NCBI RefSeq assembly: GCF_014650175.1
Contig: NZ_BMUL01000013.1
Coordinates: forward strand, 62,001-126,000
Origin: Streptomyces termitum
GTDB lineage: Bacteria; Actinomycetota; Actinomycetes; Streptomycetales; Streptomycetaceae
DNA: 64,000 bases
Direction: 5' to 3'
Under the pieces are notes generated by a model, which saw only the letters and a program-made list of their open reading frames with translations, did no database searches and was not told the DNA's origin. Made by a program: the position numbers and the translations under genes. Below, in pieces: positions 15,760-23,965 of this stretch (position 1 is the stretch's first letter; the number at the start of each line of letters is the position of its first letter).

Positions 15760-17076
15760 TCAGGCCGCCGCGCCCGCCGGCACCGGCGCCCCGGCGGCCG
15801 GCTCCTCCGCCGGCTTCGGTGACATCCGCTCCAGGAGCAGCAGCGCGGGGACCGCGAGCAGCGCCAGCGCCATCAGGAACAGCCACGGCCAGCTCGACCC
15901 CAGGTCCAGCAGGACCGTCAGCAGCAGCGGGGCGACCGTCTGCCCGAAGGTCCAGGACAGCTGGTAGACCGCCAGGTACCGGCCGCGCAGGTGCTCCGGC
16001 GCCAGCGACACCGACAGGTCCTCGGAGAACGGCGTCGCGACGGTCTCCGCCAGGTTGTACAGCACCATCGCCACGAAGAGGCCGACCACCGCCACCCAGC
16101 CGGGGACCAGGCCGAGGAGCGCGAAGAGACCGAACGCCAGCGCGTTGACCAGGCTGCCCGCCGCGATCACCCGGATCGGCCGGTAGCGCTCCAGCCGCCG
16201 GTTCACCAGCGTCTGCGTCGCCGCCACCTGCACGCTGTTGAGGACCAGCAGCGCGCCGCCGATCCACGCCGCCTGCCCCAGGCCCTCCGTCACGAAGACC
16301 GCGACCAGCAGGCTCAGCACGAGCGCCGCGAAGACGAAGTTGACATTGATGCCGACGAGCAGCATGTACCGCCGGTCCCGCAGCACGGTCCCGTAGCCGA
16401 CCTTGGCCTTCGGCTCCGCGTCCTTCGCCTCCTCTTCCTTCCGCGCGGCGGGCGCGGGCGCGGCCGGCGGGTGCCAGAGGCCCAGCAGCACGGCGGCGCC
16501 CAGGTAGCTCACCGAGTTGGCGACGACCAGGATGTGCAGACCGGTCGTGCCGTCGTAGCCGACGAGCAGCGCGCCGAGCGCGCCGCCGATGCCCAGACCG
16601 CTGTTCCGCAGCATGTGCAGCAGCGCGAACCAGCGCGGACGGCGCTCCGGATCCGCCGCCAGCACCACCAGGCCACTGCTCGACGTCCAGTACGCGGCGC
16701 CGCCGATCTGGGTCAGCCAGGCGACCACGGCGATCTGCCACAGGTCGTCCGAGATCAGGAAGCCGGTGTACCCGACCGCCGAGACCACGTTGCCCACCAG
16801 CGCCACCATCCGGGCGCCGAAGCGGTCGATCAGCGGCCCCACCACCATCGCCGTCGGCACCGCGAGGAACCGGGCCAGCGTGAGCGCGCCACCGATCGCG
16901 GGCAGCGAATAGTCCGTGGTGCGGGCGAAGTAGACCAGGATGAACGCGAGGATGAGACCGGAACCGACACTGTCGATCACGGCGGCGTTGACGAACTTCC
17001 GGTTGCCCCGCATGTCGGGCAGACCGAGTCTGCGCTGGAGGAAGCCCTCCTGCGCGGGGGCGGCGGTGTCGGGCAT
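15760..17076 (-). CDS. MFS transporter, probable product exporter
   Basis: A 438-residue major facilitator with about 12 hydrophobic segments and the intracellular loop pattern GPLIDRFGARM after helix 2. The start at 17076 has GAAAGG upstream. Sequence features match actinobacterial drug/metabolite efflux MFS proteins. It is convergent with the mutase genes and divergent from the ArsR-type gene, across a repeat-rich intergenic region. It most likely exports the product of the ATP-grasp cluster or confers self-resistance; the substrate is inferred only from location. Confidence 0.82.
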   Translation of the reverse strand: MPDTAAPAQEGFLQRRLGLPDMRGNRKFVNAAVIDSVGSGLILAFILVYFARTTDYSLPAIGGALTLARFLAVPTAMVVGPLIDRFGARMVALVGNVVSAVGYTGFLISDDLWQIAVVAWLTQIGGAAYWTSSSGLVVLAADPERRPRWFALLHMLRNSGLGIGGALGALLVGYDGTTGLHILVVANSVSYLGAAVLLGLWHPPAAPAPAARKEEEAKDAEPKAKVGYGTVLRDRRYMLLVGINVNFVFAALVLSLLVAVFVTEGLGQAAWIGGALLVLNSVQVAATQTLVNRRLERYRPIRVIAAGSLVNALAFGLFALLGLVPGWVAVVGLFVAMVLYNLAETVATPFSEDLSVSLAPEHLRGRYLAVYQLSWTFGQTVAPLLLTVLLDLGSSWPWLFLMALALLAVPALLLLERMSPKPAEEPAAGAPVPAGAAA

Positions 17077-17162
17077 GACGGAAGAACCTTTCGGCGGGAG
17101 GGACGCGGCCACATGAGGACGACGACGGGACGGAACACAGCGCCGGGCCCGGGGCCACGGAG

Positions 17163-17445
17163 CGGACCGACGGGGCCTGGGGTACGGAGTGGGCCGACGG
17201 GGCCGGGGGTATGGAGCGGCCCGGTGGGGTCAGGGGTACGGAGTGGGCCGGCGGGGCCGGGTGGACGGCCCGGTCCGGTGGGAACAGGGGTGTGGACCGG
17301 GCCGGTGGAGCCGGTGGAACCTGGGATACGGAGTGGACCGATGGGGCGGGATGGACGGCCCGGTCCGGTGGAAGCAGGGGTGTGGACCGGGCCGGTGGAG
17401 CCGGTGGAGCCTGGGATACGGAGTGGACTGATGGAGCAGGTGGTA
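17163..17445. repeat. Minisatellite-like tandem repeats, including two 90-bp copies
   Basis: The 580-nt gap between the MFS and ArsR-type genes holds G-rich tandem repeats. Two near-identical 90-bp copies lie at about 17261-17350 and 17351-17440. They are preceded by degenerate shorter copies built on GGGGTACGGAGTGGGCCG. Reading frames through them encode only repetitive low-complexity peptides on both strands, so I do not call a gene. They lie in the shared upstream region of the two divergent genes. Confidence 0.75.
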
Positions 17446-17597
17446 CGGGACGTGCGGCTGGTGCGGGTGGTACCGGCGGCACCGGGGGAGTGGGTCGTGC
17501 CGCCGGTACCGGCCGCTTCGGCCGCCCCGGCCGCCCCCGTGGGGGACCGTCGCGGCGGGCCGTACACCAGACTGCGCCCGCCCGTGCGCGGCGCCAA

Positions 17598-17621
17598 TGG
17601 ATTCCATCTGGATGGAATCCA
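17598..17621. promoter_or_regulatory. Perfect 11-bp-arm palindrome, probable operator of the ArsR-type regulator
   Basis: TGGATTCCATC and its exact reverse complement GATGGAATCCA are separated by 2 nt. The site lies 37-60 nt before the GTG of the ArsR-type gene and faces the divergent MFS gene. This is the size and symmetry expected for a dimeric winged-helix repressor, so autoregulation and control of the exporter are plausible. Confidence 0.7.
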
Positions 17622-17657
17622 CGCCCCCGACCGGCCCGGAAGGCGGGCCGCCACCCC

Positions 17658-18644
17658 GTGCTGAACCTCGAATTCTCCGCCGGGGACCTCGCCCGCTCCC
17701 GCTTCGCCCGCTCCCCCCTCTGGGAGGTCGTCACCAGCGTCGAGTCCCTCAAGGACCCCGGCCGCCACGCCCTCCACCTCGCCTGGTCCCGCGAGACCCG
17801 CGACCGGCTCGCCGCCGCCCGCGTCCGCTTCCCGCTCCTCTCCGCCCTGGTCCCGGCCCCCGCCGCGTACGTACCGGACTTCCTCACCCCCGTCCCCGAG
17901 ACCGGCGAACCCACCCTGGAGGAGGAGCTCGCCGGACTCCTCGGCACCCGCGCCGACGCCGTCCGCGCCGACCTCGCCCGCGTCGGCACCCCGCTCGCCC
18001 CCGAGGCCGCCGCCCTGTACGACGACCCGGTGGGCGGCCTCGCCCGGCTCGCCGACGAGATCCGCGCCTACTGGGACACCGCCCTCGCCCCGCACTGGCC
18101 CCGGATGGCCCGGCTCCTTGACGGGGAGGTGCTGCGCCGGGGCCGGCTCATCGCACGCGGCGGCACCGAGGCCCTCTTCGCCGACCTGCACCCCTCCGTC
18201 ACCTGGCACGACGGCGTCCTGCGGATCGCCCACCCCGGTTACGAGGCCCGCCGCACCCTCGACGGCGGCCAGGGGCTCGTCCTCGTCCCCTCCGTCTTCG
18301 TCTGGCCCGGCGTCTTCTCCCAGAGCCGCCCCCCGGCCCAGCCGGGCCTGGTCTATCCGGCCCGGGGGATCGGCACCCTCTGGGAGCGGGGCCGCGCGCC
18401 CGTGCCCGAGGCCGTCGCGGGGGTCGTCGGCCGCTCCCGGGCCCGCCTCCTCGCCGAACTCGGCACCCCCGCCTCCACCACCGAACTCGCCGAGCGCACC
18501 GGCATGCCCGCCCCCACCGTCTCCCACCACCTGACGGCCCTCCGCGCCGCCGGCCTCGCCGTCTCCCACCGCACCGGCCGCAGCGTCCTCTACCTCCGCA
18601 CCACCCTGGCCGAACAACTCCTGGCAGGCCCGGCCTCCCCCTGA
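17658..18644 (+). CDS. ArsR-family transcriptional regulator with long N-terminal domain
   Basis: A 328-residue protein. Residues 1 to about 240 form a helical domain (DLARSRFARSPLWEVVTSVESL) typical of actinobacterial ArsR-type regulators with a DUF5937-like N-terminus. The last 75 residues form a winged helix (STTELAERTGMPAPTVSHHLTALRAAGLAVSHRTGRSVLY). I see no ArsR metal-binding CxC motif. GTG at 17658 is the only start consistent with the conserved N-terminus; it has no clear ribosome-binding site. The palindrome just upstream is the likely binding site. A role in controlling the divergent MFS gene is inferred from position. Confidence 0.83.
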   Translation: MLNLEFSAGDLARSRFARSPLWEVVTSVESLKDPGRHALHLAWSRETRDRLAAARVRFPLLSALVPAPAAYVPDFLTPVPETGEPTLEEELAGLLGTRADAVRADLARVGTPLAPEAAALYDDPVGGLARLADEIRAYWDTALAPHWPRMARLLDGEVLRRGRLIARGGTEALFADLHPSVTWHDGVLRIAHPGYEARRTLDGGQGLVLVPSVFVWPGVFSQSRPPAQPGLVYPARGIGTLWERGRAPVPEAVAGVVGRSRARLLAELGTPASTTELAERTGMPAPTVSHHLTALRAAGLAVSHRTGRSVLYLRTTLAEQLLAGPASP

Positions 18645-18734
18645 GCCGAGCCCCGAGGGCAGGCCGGACCACCTCCTGAGCCGAGCCCCGAGGGCAGGCC
18701 GGACCACCCCCTGAGCCGAGCCCCGAGGGGAGGC
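18641..18734 (+). repeat. 35-bp tandem repeat across the ArsR-gene stop codon
   Basis: Copies start at 18641, 18676 and 18711 (period 35 bp, the third partial) and begin CTGAGCCGAGCCCCGAGGG. The first copy contains the TGA stop of the regulator gene. They fill the short gap before the GHMP kinase gene; no function is evident. Confidence 0.8.
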
Positions 18735-18773
18735 GCCGCCCGCACCGGAGAACCGCGACGAGAAACTTTCCCC

Positions 18774-19862
18774 GTGACCACGCACCACCCCGCCCCGCCC
18801 CCACCCACGGCCTCCGGCGCCCCCACCACCCGGCCCACCCCCGCCCCCGTTCCCATCCCCATCCCCATCCCCATCCCCGGCACCGGCACCGGCACCGGCA
18901 CCGGCACCGGCACCGGCACCGTCCCCGGCACCGGGCGCGTCCCCGCCCCCGGCACCGGGCGCGCCCCCTCCCACCACGGCGAGCTCCTCCAGGGCCACTT
19001 CGCCGACGCCGGAGGCCGTCCGCGCGCCGCGCTCGTCACGCTGCCCGTGGCGGAGCCCGGCACCCTCGCCGTCTACACCCCCCGCCCCGGCACCCCGCCC
19101 GACGCGATCACCGTCACCCCCGCGGGCCGTACCAAGGCCGTCCGGGCCGCCCGGCTCGCCGTCGCCGCCTGCGCGGCCCGCACCGGCCGTCCCGCGCACG
19201 GCGGCGCGCTCCGCCTCACCGGCACCGTCCCGCTCGGCCTCGGCCTCGGCAGTTCGACCAGCGACGTCCTCGCGACGGTCCGCGCCGTCGCCGACGCCCA
19301 CGGCGTCCGCCTCGACCCGGCCGCCACCGCCCGGCTCGCGGTCCGCGCGGAGGGCGCCAGCGATCCCCTCATGCTCGACGGCCGCCCGGTCCTCTTCGCC
19401 CAGCGCGAGGGCGAGGTCCTCGACGTCCTCGGCCCGGCCCTGCCGCCGCTCCTCGTCGTCGGCTGCCTCCTCGGCGGCGGCGCCCCCGTGGACACCCTCG
19501 CCCTGCCGGTCCCCGCGCCGACCGGGGCCGACCTCCGCGCCTGCGCCCGCCTCCTCGACGGGCTCCGCCGGGCCGTCGCCGACCAGGACGCCGCGCTCCT
19601 CGGGCGGGTCGCCACCGCCAGCGCCCGCCGTGCCCAACGCGTCCTGAGGCAGAGCGAGTTCGAGACCGTCGCCGCCGTGGCCCGCCGTACCGGGGCGGTC
19701 GGCGTCCAGATCGCGCACAGCGGCTGCGCCGCCGGCGTCCTCTACGACCCCGCCGCCCCGGACGCCGCCGCACGCGCCGCCGCCGGCCGCCGCGCACTGG
19801 CCGCCCACGCCGTCCCGTACACCCGCACCTTCACCGCAGGCGGCCCCAACCCCCTTGCCTGA
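18774..19862 (+). CDS. GHMP kinase, PduX (L-threonine kinase)-like
   Basis: A 362-residue GHMP-family small-molecule kinase starting at GTG. After a low-complexity N-terminus it has SHHGELLQGHF, typical of PduX, and the ATP loop VPLGLGLGSSTSDVLATV. HSGCAAGV near the C-terminus corresponds to the third GHMP motif. PduX phosphorylates L-threonine for the aminopropanol arm of cobalamin, so it could support the B12-dependent mutase next door, although no other cobamide gene is present and distance argues against a single operon. Residues 25-50 are translated hexanucleotide repeats (PI and GT dipeptides). Confidence 0.78.
   Translation: MTTHHPAPPPPTASGAPTTRPTPAPVPIPIPIPIPGTGTGTGTGTGTGTVPGTGRVPAPGTGRAPSHHGELLQGHFADAGGRPRAALVTLPVAEPGTLAVYTPRPGTPPDAITVTPAGRTKAVRAARLAVAACAARTGRPAHGGALRLTGTVPLGLGLGSSTSDVLATVRAVADAHGVRLDPAATARLAVRAEGASDPLMLDGRPVLFAQREGEVLDVLGPALPPLLVVGCLLGGGAPVDTLALPVPAPTGADLRACARLLDGLRRAVADQDAALLGRVATASARRAQRVLRQSEFETVAAVARRTGAVGVQIAHSGCAAGVLYDPAAPDAAARAAAGRRALAAHAVPYTRTFTAGGPNPLA
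18854..18920 (+). repeat. In-frame hexanucleotide microsatellites in the GHMP kinase gene
   Basis: Four CATCCC units (18854-18877) are followed by seven GGCACC units (18879-18920). They encode alternating Pro-Ile and Gly-Thr dipeptides in a probably disordered N-terminus. Because the unit is 6 nt, slippage would change length without shifting frame. Confidence 0.9.
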
Positions 19863-19889
19863 CAAGGAAGTCGACGTGCGTCCGCATCC

Positions 19890-19917
19890 TGGACAGCGGC
19901 CCCCCGCTCTCTATGCT
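19890..19917 (+). promoter_or_regulatory. HrdB-type promoter placed for a leaderless transcript
   Basis: TGGACA (19890-19895) and TATGCT (19912-19917) are separated by 16 nt. The -10 element ends 7 nt before the ATG at 19925, so transcription would begin at or next to the start codon. This favours the internal ATG over the one at 19913, which overlaps the -10 box. Confidence 0.6.
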
Positions 19918-19924
19918 GACCGTC

Positions 19925-21163
19925 ATGCCTCCCGCCACCCCGCACCCCGGCCCCGCCCCCACGCCCGCCCCGGCCCCCGGCCCCTCCACCCCCACGCCCC
20001 CCGTCGCCGCCCGTCTGGGAAACGTCGCCTCCTCGCCCGTGCGCGAGATCCTGGCGCTCACGGCCCGCCCCGAGGTCATCTCGTTCGCCGGCGGCCTGCC
20101 CGCCCCCGAACTCTTCGACACCGACGGCATCCGCGCCGCCTACGCGGCCGTCCTCACCGACCTGCCGCAGCACGCCCTCCAGTACTCCACCACCGAGGGC
20201 GACCCCGCCCTCCGCGAGGCCGTCGCCGCCCGGTACACCGCCCGGGGCCTCCCCACCGGCGCCGACGACCTCCTCGTCACCACCGGCTCCCAGCAGGCCC
20301 TCACCCTGCTCACCACGGCCCTCGTCGAACCCGGCTCCGTCGTCCTCGTCGAGGACCCCTGCTACCTCGCCGCGCTCCAGACCTTCGGCTTCGCCGGCGC
20401 CCGCGTCGTGCCCGTCCCCACCGACGACGACGGCATCCTCCCCGAGGCCCTCGACGAGATCGCCGCCCGCGAGCGGCCCACCCTGCTCTACATCATCCCC
20501 ACCTTCCAGAACCCGACCGGCCGCACCCTCCCCGCCGCCCGCCGCGCCGCCGTCGCCGAGGCCGCCGCCCGGCACGGCTTCTGGATCGCCGAGGACGACC
20601 CGTACGGCGAACTCCGCTACGACGGCGACCCGGTCCTCCCGATCGCGGCCCACCCCGCCGCCGCCGACCGCACGGCCCTCCTCGGCTCCTTCTCCAAGGT
20701 GATGGCGCCCGGCCTCCGCCTCGGCCACCTGCGCGCCCCGGCCACCCTGCGCCGCGCCTGCGTCATCGCCAAGCAGGCCGCCGACCTGCACACCTCCACC
20801 GTCGACCAGGCCGCCGCCGCCCGCTACCTCCGCGACAGCGACCTCGACGCGCACATCGCCACCATCCGCGAGGCGTACCGCGCCCGCCGCGACGCCCTCC
20901 TCGACGGGCTGCCCGCCGCGCTCCCCGAGGGCAGCCGCTGGAACCGCCCCGACGGCGGCATGTTCGTCTGGGCCACCCTCCCCGAGGGCCGCGACGCCAC
21001 CGCCCTCCTCGCCACCGCCGTCGGCCACTCCGTCGCCTACGTCCCCGGCGCGCCCTTCTTCTCCGGCACCCCCGACCCGGCCGCGCTCCGCCTCTCCTTC
21101 ACCACCCACGCGCCCGACGAGATCGCCGAGGGGCTCCGCCGCCTCGCCAAGACCTTCGGCTGA
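19925..21163 (+). CDS. PLP-dependent class I/II aminotransferase (2-aminoadipate / LysN-like)
   Basis: A 412-residue fold-type I aminotransferase. Key regions are VISFAGGLPAPELFD, the phosphate loop TTGSQQALTLL, IPTFQNPTGRT, EDDPYGELRY and the Schiff-base segment GSFSKVMAPGLRLGH. The C-terminal RLSFTT carries the carboxylate-binding Arg. The pattern is that of MocR-related aminotransferases without the DNA-binding domain, including LysN and valine/aromatic aminotransferases. It is probably a housekeeping enzyme. A Pro-rich N-terminus of about 30 residues precedes the fold. No ribosome-binding site is present, in line with the leaderless promoter noted above. Confidence 0.85.
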   Translation: MPPATPHPGPAPTPAPAPGPSTPTPPVAARLGNVASSPVREILALTARPEVISFAGGLPAPELFDTDGIRAAYAAVLTDLPQHALQYSTTEGDPALREAVAARYTARGLPTGADDLLVTTGSQQALTLLTTALVEPGSVVLVEDPCYLAALQTFGFAGARVVPVPTDDDGILPEALDEIAARERPTLLYIIPTFQNPTGRTLPAARRAAVAEAAARHGFWIAEDDPYGELRYDGDPVLPIAAHPAAADRTALLGSFSKVMAPGLRLGHLRAPATLRRACVIAKQAADLHTSTVDQAAAARYLRDSDLDAHIATIREAYRARRDALLDGLPAALPEGSRWNRPDGGMFVWATLPEGRDATALLATAVGHSVAYVPGAPFFSGTPDPAALRLSFTTHAPDEIAEGLRRLAKTFG

Positions 21164-21232
21164 CCCCACCCGTATCGTTCCCCACCCGTGTCGTTGTTGG
21201 GCCGAACGGGTGAGGAGCGGGAGGATGGGGCC

Positions 21233-21676
21233 ATGAGTAGGTACGAGAGGTACGACGTCACCGACGAGCAGTGGGAGGGCCTCGCCCAGGTCCTCCCCCT
21301 GCGCGGGCGCGACGAATGGCCGTCCAGGGTCGATCACCGCACGAGCCCCGAGCAGTACGAAACCGCCGAGCAGCGCCGCATGATCGTGCTGCGGGTCCAG
21401 GTCTTCGCCGACGCCCGCGAGGTCGCCGAGTACCTCATCGCCCAGGTCCCGGTCCTCCTGGACCTCACCAGCGCCGACCCCGAAGTCGCCAAGCGCGTCC
21501 TCGACTTCAGCAGCGGCGTCGTCTTCGGCCTCGGCAGCGGCATGCACCGCGTCGACCGCAACGTCTTCCTCCTGGCCCCGCCCGGGACCGAGGTCGAGAG
21601 CACCGGCGACGGCCCCTCCGTCCCCGAGGACGAGGAGCCCGTCGGCTCCCCGAGGGCCCGCGTCCCCCGATCGTAG
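21233..21676 (+). CDS. SepF-family cell division protein paralogue
   Basis: A 147-residue SepF-like protein. It begins MSRYERYDVTDEQWEGL and contains VLRVQVFADAREVAEYL, then DLTSADPEVAKRVLDFSSGVVFGLGSGMHRVDRNVFLLAPPGTEV, the hallmark core. SepF tethers FtsZ to the membrane and supports Z-ring assembly. Streptomyces carry several paralogues, and this one resembles the copy outside the dcw cluster (from memory SCO5967 in S. coelicolor). The N-terminal amphipathic membrane anchor of canonical SepF is not obvious. GGAG lies 9 nt upstream of the ATG. Confidence 0.85.
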   Translation: MSRYERYDVTDEQWEGLAQVLPLRGRDEWPSRVDHRTSPEQYETAEQRRMIVLRVQVFADAREVAEYLIAQVPVLLDLTSADPEVAKRVLDFSSGVVFGLGSGMHRVDRNVFLLAPPGTEVESTGDGPSVPEDEEPVGSPRARVPRS

Positions 21677-21731
21677 GAAGGTCATCCCGGCGGAACGGTT
21701 CGCCAGCACCACCCCTGCATACGGTCCCCCC

Positions 21732-23324
21732 ATGGACCCCACCACACCCCCCACCCCACCCCCCACCACGCCCCGGACCGCACCACCGAACGCACCCCGG
21801 AGCACCGCTCCGGGTAAGGCCAGGGGCACGGCCCCGGGTGCGGAGCGGGTGACGTCTCCGAGCACGGGCAGGGCCACGACTCCGGGGACGGCCGGAGGCC
21901 GCCACCGCACCGGCCCGGCATCCGGCCCGGGGTACGGGCCGGGGTACGGCCCCGGGCGCGGAGCCGGCGCCCGTACGGGCACGAGCACGGATACGGGCAG
22001 GGACACGGGTACGGGCAGGGGTACGGGTACGGCGGCCGGGCCCGGGGCCTTAGCCGGGCCCGGGTCCGGGCCCGCCGCCGGGGCCCGGTCAGGCGCCGGA
22101 CCGGCAGGCGCGGCGGCCGAAGAGGCGGCGTACGACGGCGCGGCTGACCGGGACGCGGCGGGGGCGGCGTACGGAGGCGCGGTGCCCCGGGCGGACGGCG
22201 GCGGCGCGGCGCGGCCCGTCGTGACCGAGTTGCGGCTCTCCGCCTTCGCCGGACGGCGCGGCGCCACGTACCGCCTCGGCCCCGTCACCCTCTTCACCGG
22301 CCCCAGCGGCAGCGGCAAGTCCACCGTCCTCGCCGCCTACGAGGCCCTCGCCCGGCTCGGCGCGGGCGATTCCCTCGCCGAGGTCTTCCCCCACCCCGGC
22401 GACCTGGTCCCCGACCGCGCCCGCCCCGACCCGCAGGGCCGCCGGGGTTTCCGCATCGGCTGCACGGTGGACGGGCCCGCCGGACCGGTCCGGCTCGACC
22501 TCGCCGTCCAGGCGGAGCCCGAACTCCGCATCGTCGGCGAACGCCTCACCCGCCACGGCCGCACCCTCCTCACCACCGCCCTCCGCGACCCCGGCCGCAC
22601 CACCGTCCAGGCGGCCTGGCTCACCGCCGGCGCCACCCCCGTCACCCGCGCGCCGCTCCCCGACGACCTCCTCGGCACCGCCCTGCTCCCGCTGCGCGTC
22701 GCCGGTGCCACGGAGGGGCAGCGGGAGGTCCTGGCCGCCGCCGAGCAGACGGTCCTCGGCCTCCGCTCCCTCTTCCCCTGCGCCCCCGTGCCCGAGCGGA
22801 TGCGCGCCCCGGTCCCGCCCGGCGAGGGCCGGCTCCGCCGTGACTGCGCCAACCTCGCGGAGGTCCTCCACCGCACCCGGGCCGCCTGCCCGCGCCGCCA
22901 CCAGCGCCTGGTCGCCGTCGCGGGCGCGGGCTGCGCCGGGCCCGTCACCGGCCTCGGCGTCCAGGAACTCCCCGACGGGACCGTCCGCGCCGTCCTCGCC
23001 CGCGCCGCCCGCCCGCCGGTCCCGCTCGGCCGCCTCGGCGACGGCGAACTCCGCTACCTGGCCCTCGCCCTGACCCTCCTCACCGGCCCCGGCGTCCTCG
23101 CCACGGACCGCATCGCGGAGGTCCCGGACGCCATGCAGTGCCTCACGCTCCTCGCCGACGACCTCGACCGGGGGCTCGACGCCCGCCAGACCAGCGGCCT
23201 CCTCGGCCTGGCCGCCGCCGTCGCCGCCGACGGCCACATCCGGCTCGCGGGCTCCGTGGGCGAACGGGTGGCGGCGGAAGCCCGCCGGACGCCGGGGACG
23301 ACGGTGGTAGACCTGTCCCCGTGA
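21732..23324 (+). CDS. P-loop ATPase (AAA/ABC-like) with disordered N-terminus
   Basis: A 530-residue protein. The first 150 residues are low-complexity (GPGYGPGYGPG and DTGRDTGTGRGTG runs). The ATPase begins at TELRLSAFAGRRGATYRLG with Walker A GPSGSGKST. The end of the domain, PLGRLGDGELRYLALALTLL, resembles the signature helix of SMC/RecF-type ATPases. The Walker B is weak. It may be an AAA_21/23-type ATP-binding protein of unknown role. TACGGT ends 6 nt before the ATG (21720-21725), a -10 element placed for leaderless transcription. Its TGA overlaps the GTG of the MazG-like gene, so both are one transcript. Confidence 0.72.
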   Translation: MDPTTPPTPPPTTPRTAPPNAPRSTAPGKARGTAPGAERVTSPSTGRATTPGTAGGRHRTGPASGPGYGPGYGPGRGAGARTGTSTDTGRDTGTGRGTGTAAGPGALAGPGSGPAAGARSGAGPAGAAAEEAAYDGAADRDAAGAAYGGAVPRADGGGAARPVVTELRLSAFAGRRGATYRLGPVTLFTGPSGSGKSTVLAAYEALARLGAGDSLAEVFPHPGDLVPDRARPDPQGRRGFRIGCTVDGPAGPVRLDLAVQAEPELRIVGERLTRHGRTLLTTALRDPGRTTVQAAWLTAGATPVTRAPLPDDLLGTALLPLRVAGATEGQREVLAAAEQTVLGLRSLFPCAPVPERMRAPVPPGEGRLRRDCANLAEVLHRTRAACPRRHQRLVAVAGAGCAGPVTGLGVQELPDGTVRAVLARAARPPVPLGRLGDGELRYLALALTLLTGPGVLATDRIAEVPDAMQCLTLLADDLDRGLDARQTSGLLGLAAAVAADGHIRLAGSVGERVAAEARRTPGTTVVDLSP

Positions 23325-23839
23325 CCGACCACGATCAGCACCCCACCCCCGGCCCCGACCCTGGCCCCACCCCCGGCCTCGACTCCGGCCCCGGCCCCGC
23401 CCCTCACCACGGCCGGCAGCGGCCCTCGTCCCCCGCCTCCGGCGCCCCGGCCGCGCTCGACGTGGCCGGACTCCAGCGCCGCCTCGCGGACTTCGCGGCC
23501 GCCCGCCGCTGGGAGCCGTACCACACGCCCAAGAACCTGGCGGCGGCCCTCAGCGTCGAGGCGGCCGAACTCCTGGAGATCTTCCAGTGGTCGACGCCCG
23601 AGGAGGCGGCCCGGGTCATGGACGACCCCGCCTCCGCGCACCGCGTCACCGACGAGGTGGCCGACGTGCTCGCCTACCTCCTCCAGTTCTGCCAGGTGCT
23701 CGGCGTGGACCCGCTCGCCGCGCTCGACGCCAAGATCGACCGGAACGAACTCCGTTTCCCCGCCCCGAAACGCCCCGGAGCACTGGGGGAAGCGGGCCCC
23801 GGGGACACCGCACCTGACGATCGTCACTCTTCGGAGTGA
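23321..23839 (+). CDS. MazG-like nucleotide pyrophosphohydrolase
   Basis: A 172-residue protein with an all-alpha NTP-PPase domain: LQRRLADFAAARRWEPYHTPKNLAAALSVEAAELLEIFQW, with the EAAEL acidic helix, then DEVADVLAYLLQFC for the second metal-binding helix. It matches the RS21-C6/dCTPase-like subgroup that hydrolyses modified or excess dNTPs. A proline-rich stretch of about 40 residues precedes the domain. GTG overlaps the upstream TGA by 4 nt. A terminator hairpin overlaps the last codons. Confidence 0.85.
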   Translation: MTDHDQHPTPGPDPGPTPGLDSGPGPAPHHGRQRPSSPASGAPAALDVAGLQRRLADFAAARRWEPYHTPKNLAAALSVEAAELLEIFQWSTPEEAARVMDDPASAHRVTDEVADVLAYLLQFCQVLGVDPLAALDAKIDRNELRFPAPKRPGALGEAGPGDTAPDDRHSSE

Positions 23840-23852
23840 TCGCTTTTTCGCG
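23824..23852 (+). terminator. UUCG-loop intrinsic terminator overlapping the mazG-like stop
   Basis: TCACTC-TTCG-GAGTGA forms a short stem with an extra-stable UUCG loop, followed within 3 nt by a run of five T. The stem includes the TGA stop codon. Confidence 0.7.
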
Positions 23853-23965
23853 ATCCGGACGGCTGTCCACAGATTTCCGACTTCCTCTGGTGCGGCGGCT
23901 CGCTCGGCCTCACTCTGGGTAGTGGATGAGAACAGCGGTACGTCGCACGAACGGGGGATGAGTTG

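Noticed and set aside
17189..17431. Open frame of 80 residues across the 90-bp repeats
   Set aside because: The product only repeats GYGVDRWGGMDGPVRW-like units and has no ribosome-binding site; better explained as a repeat tract.
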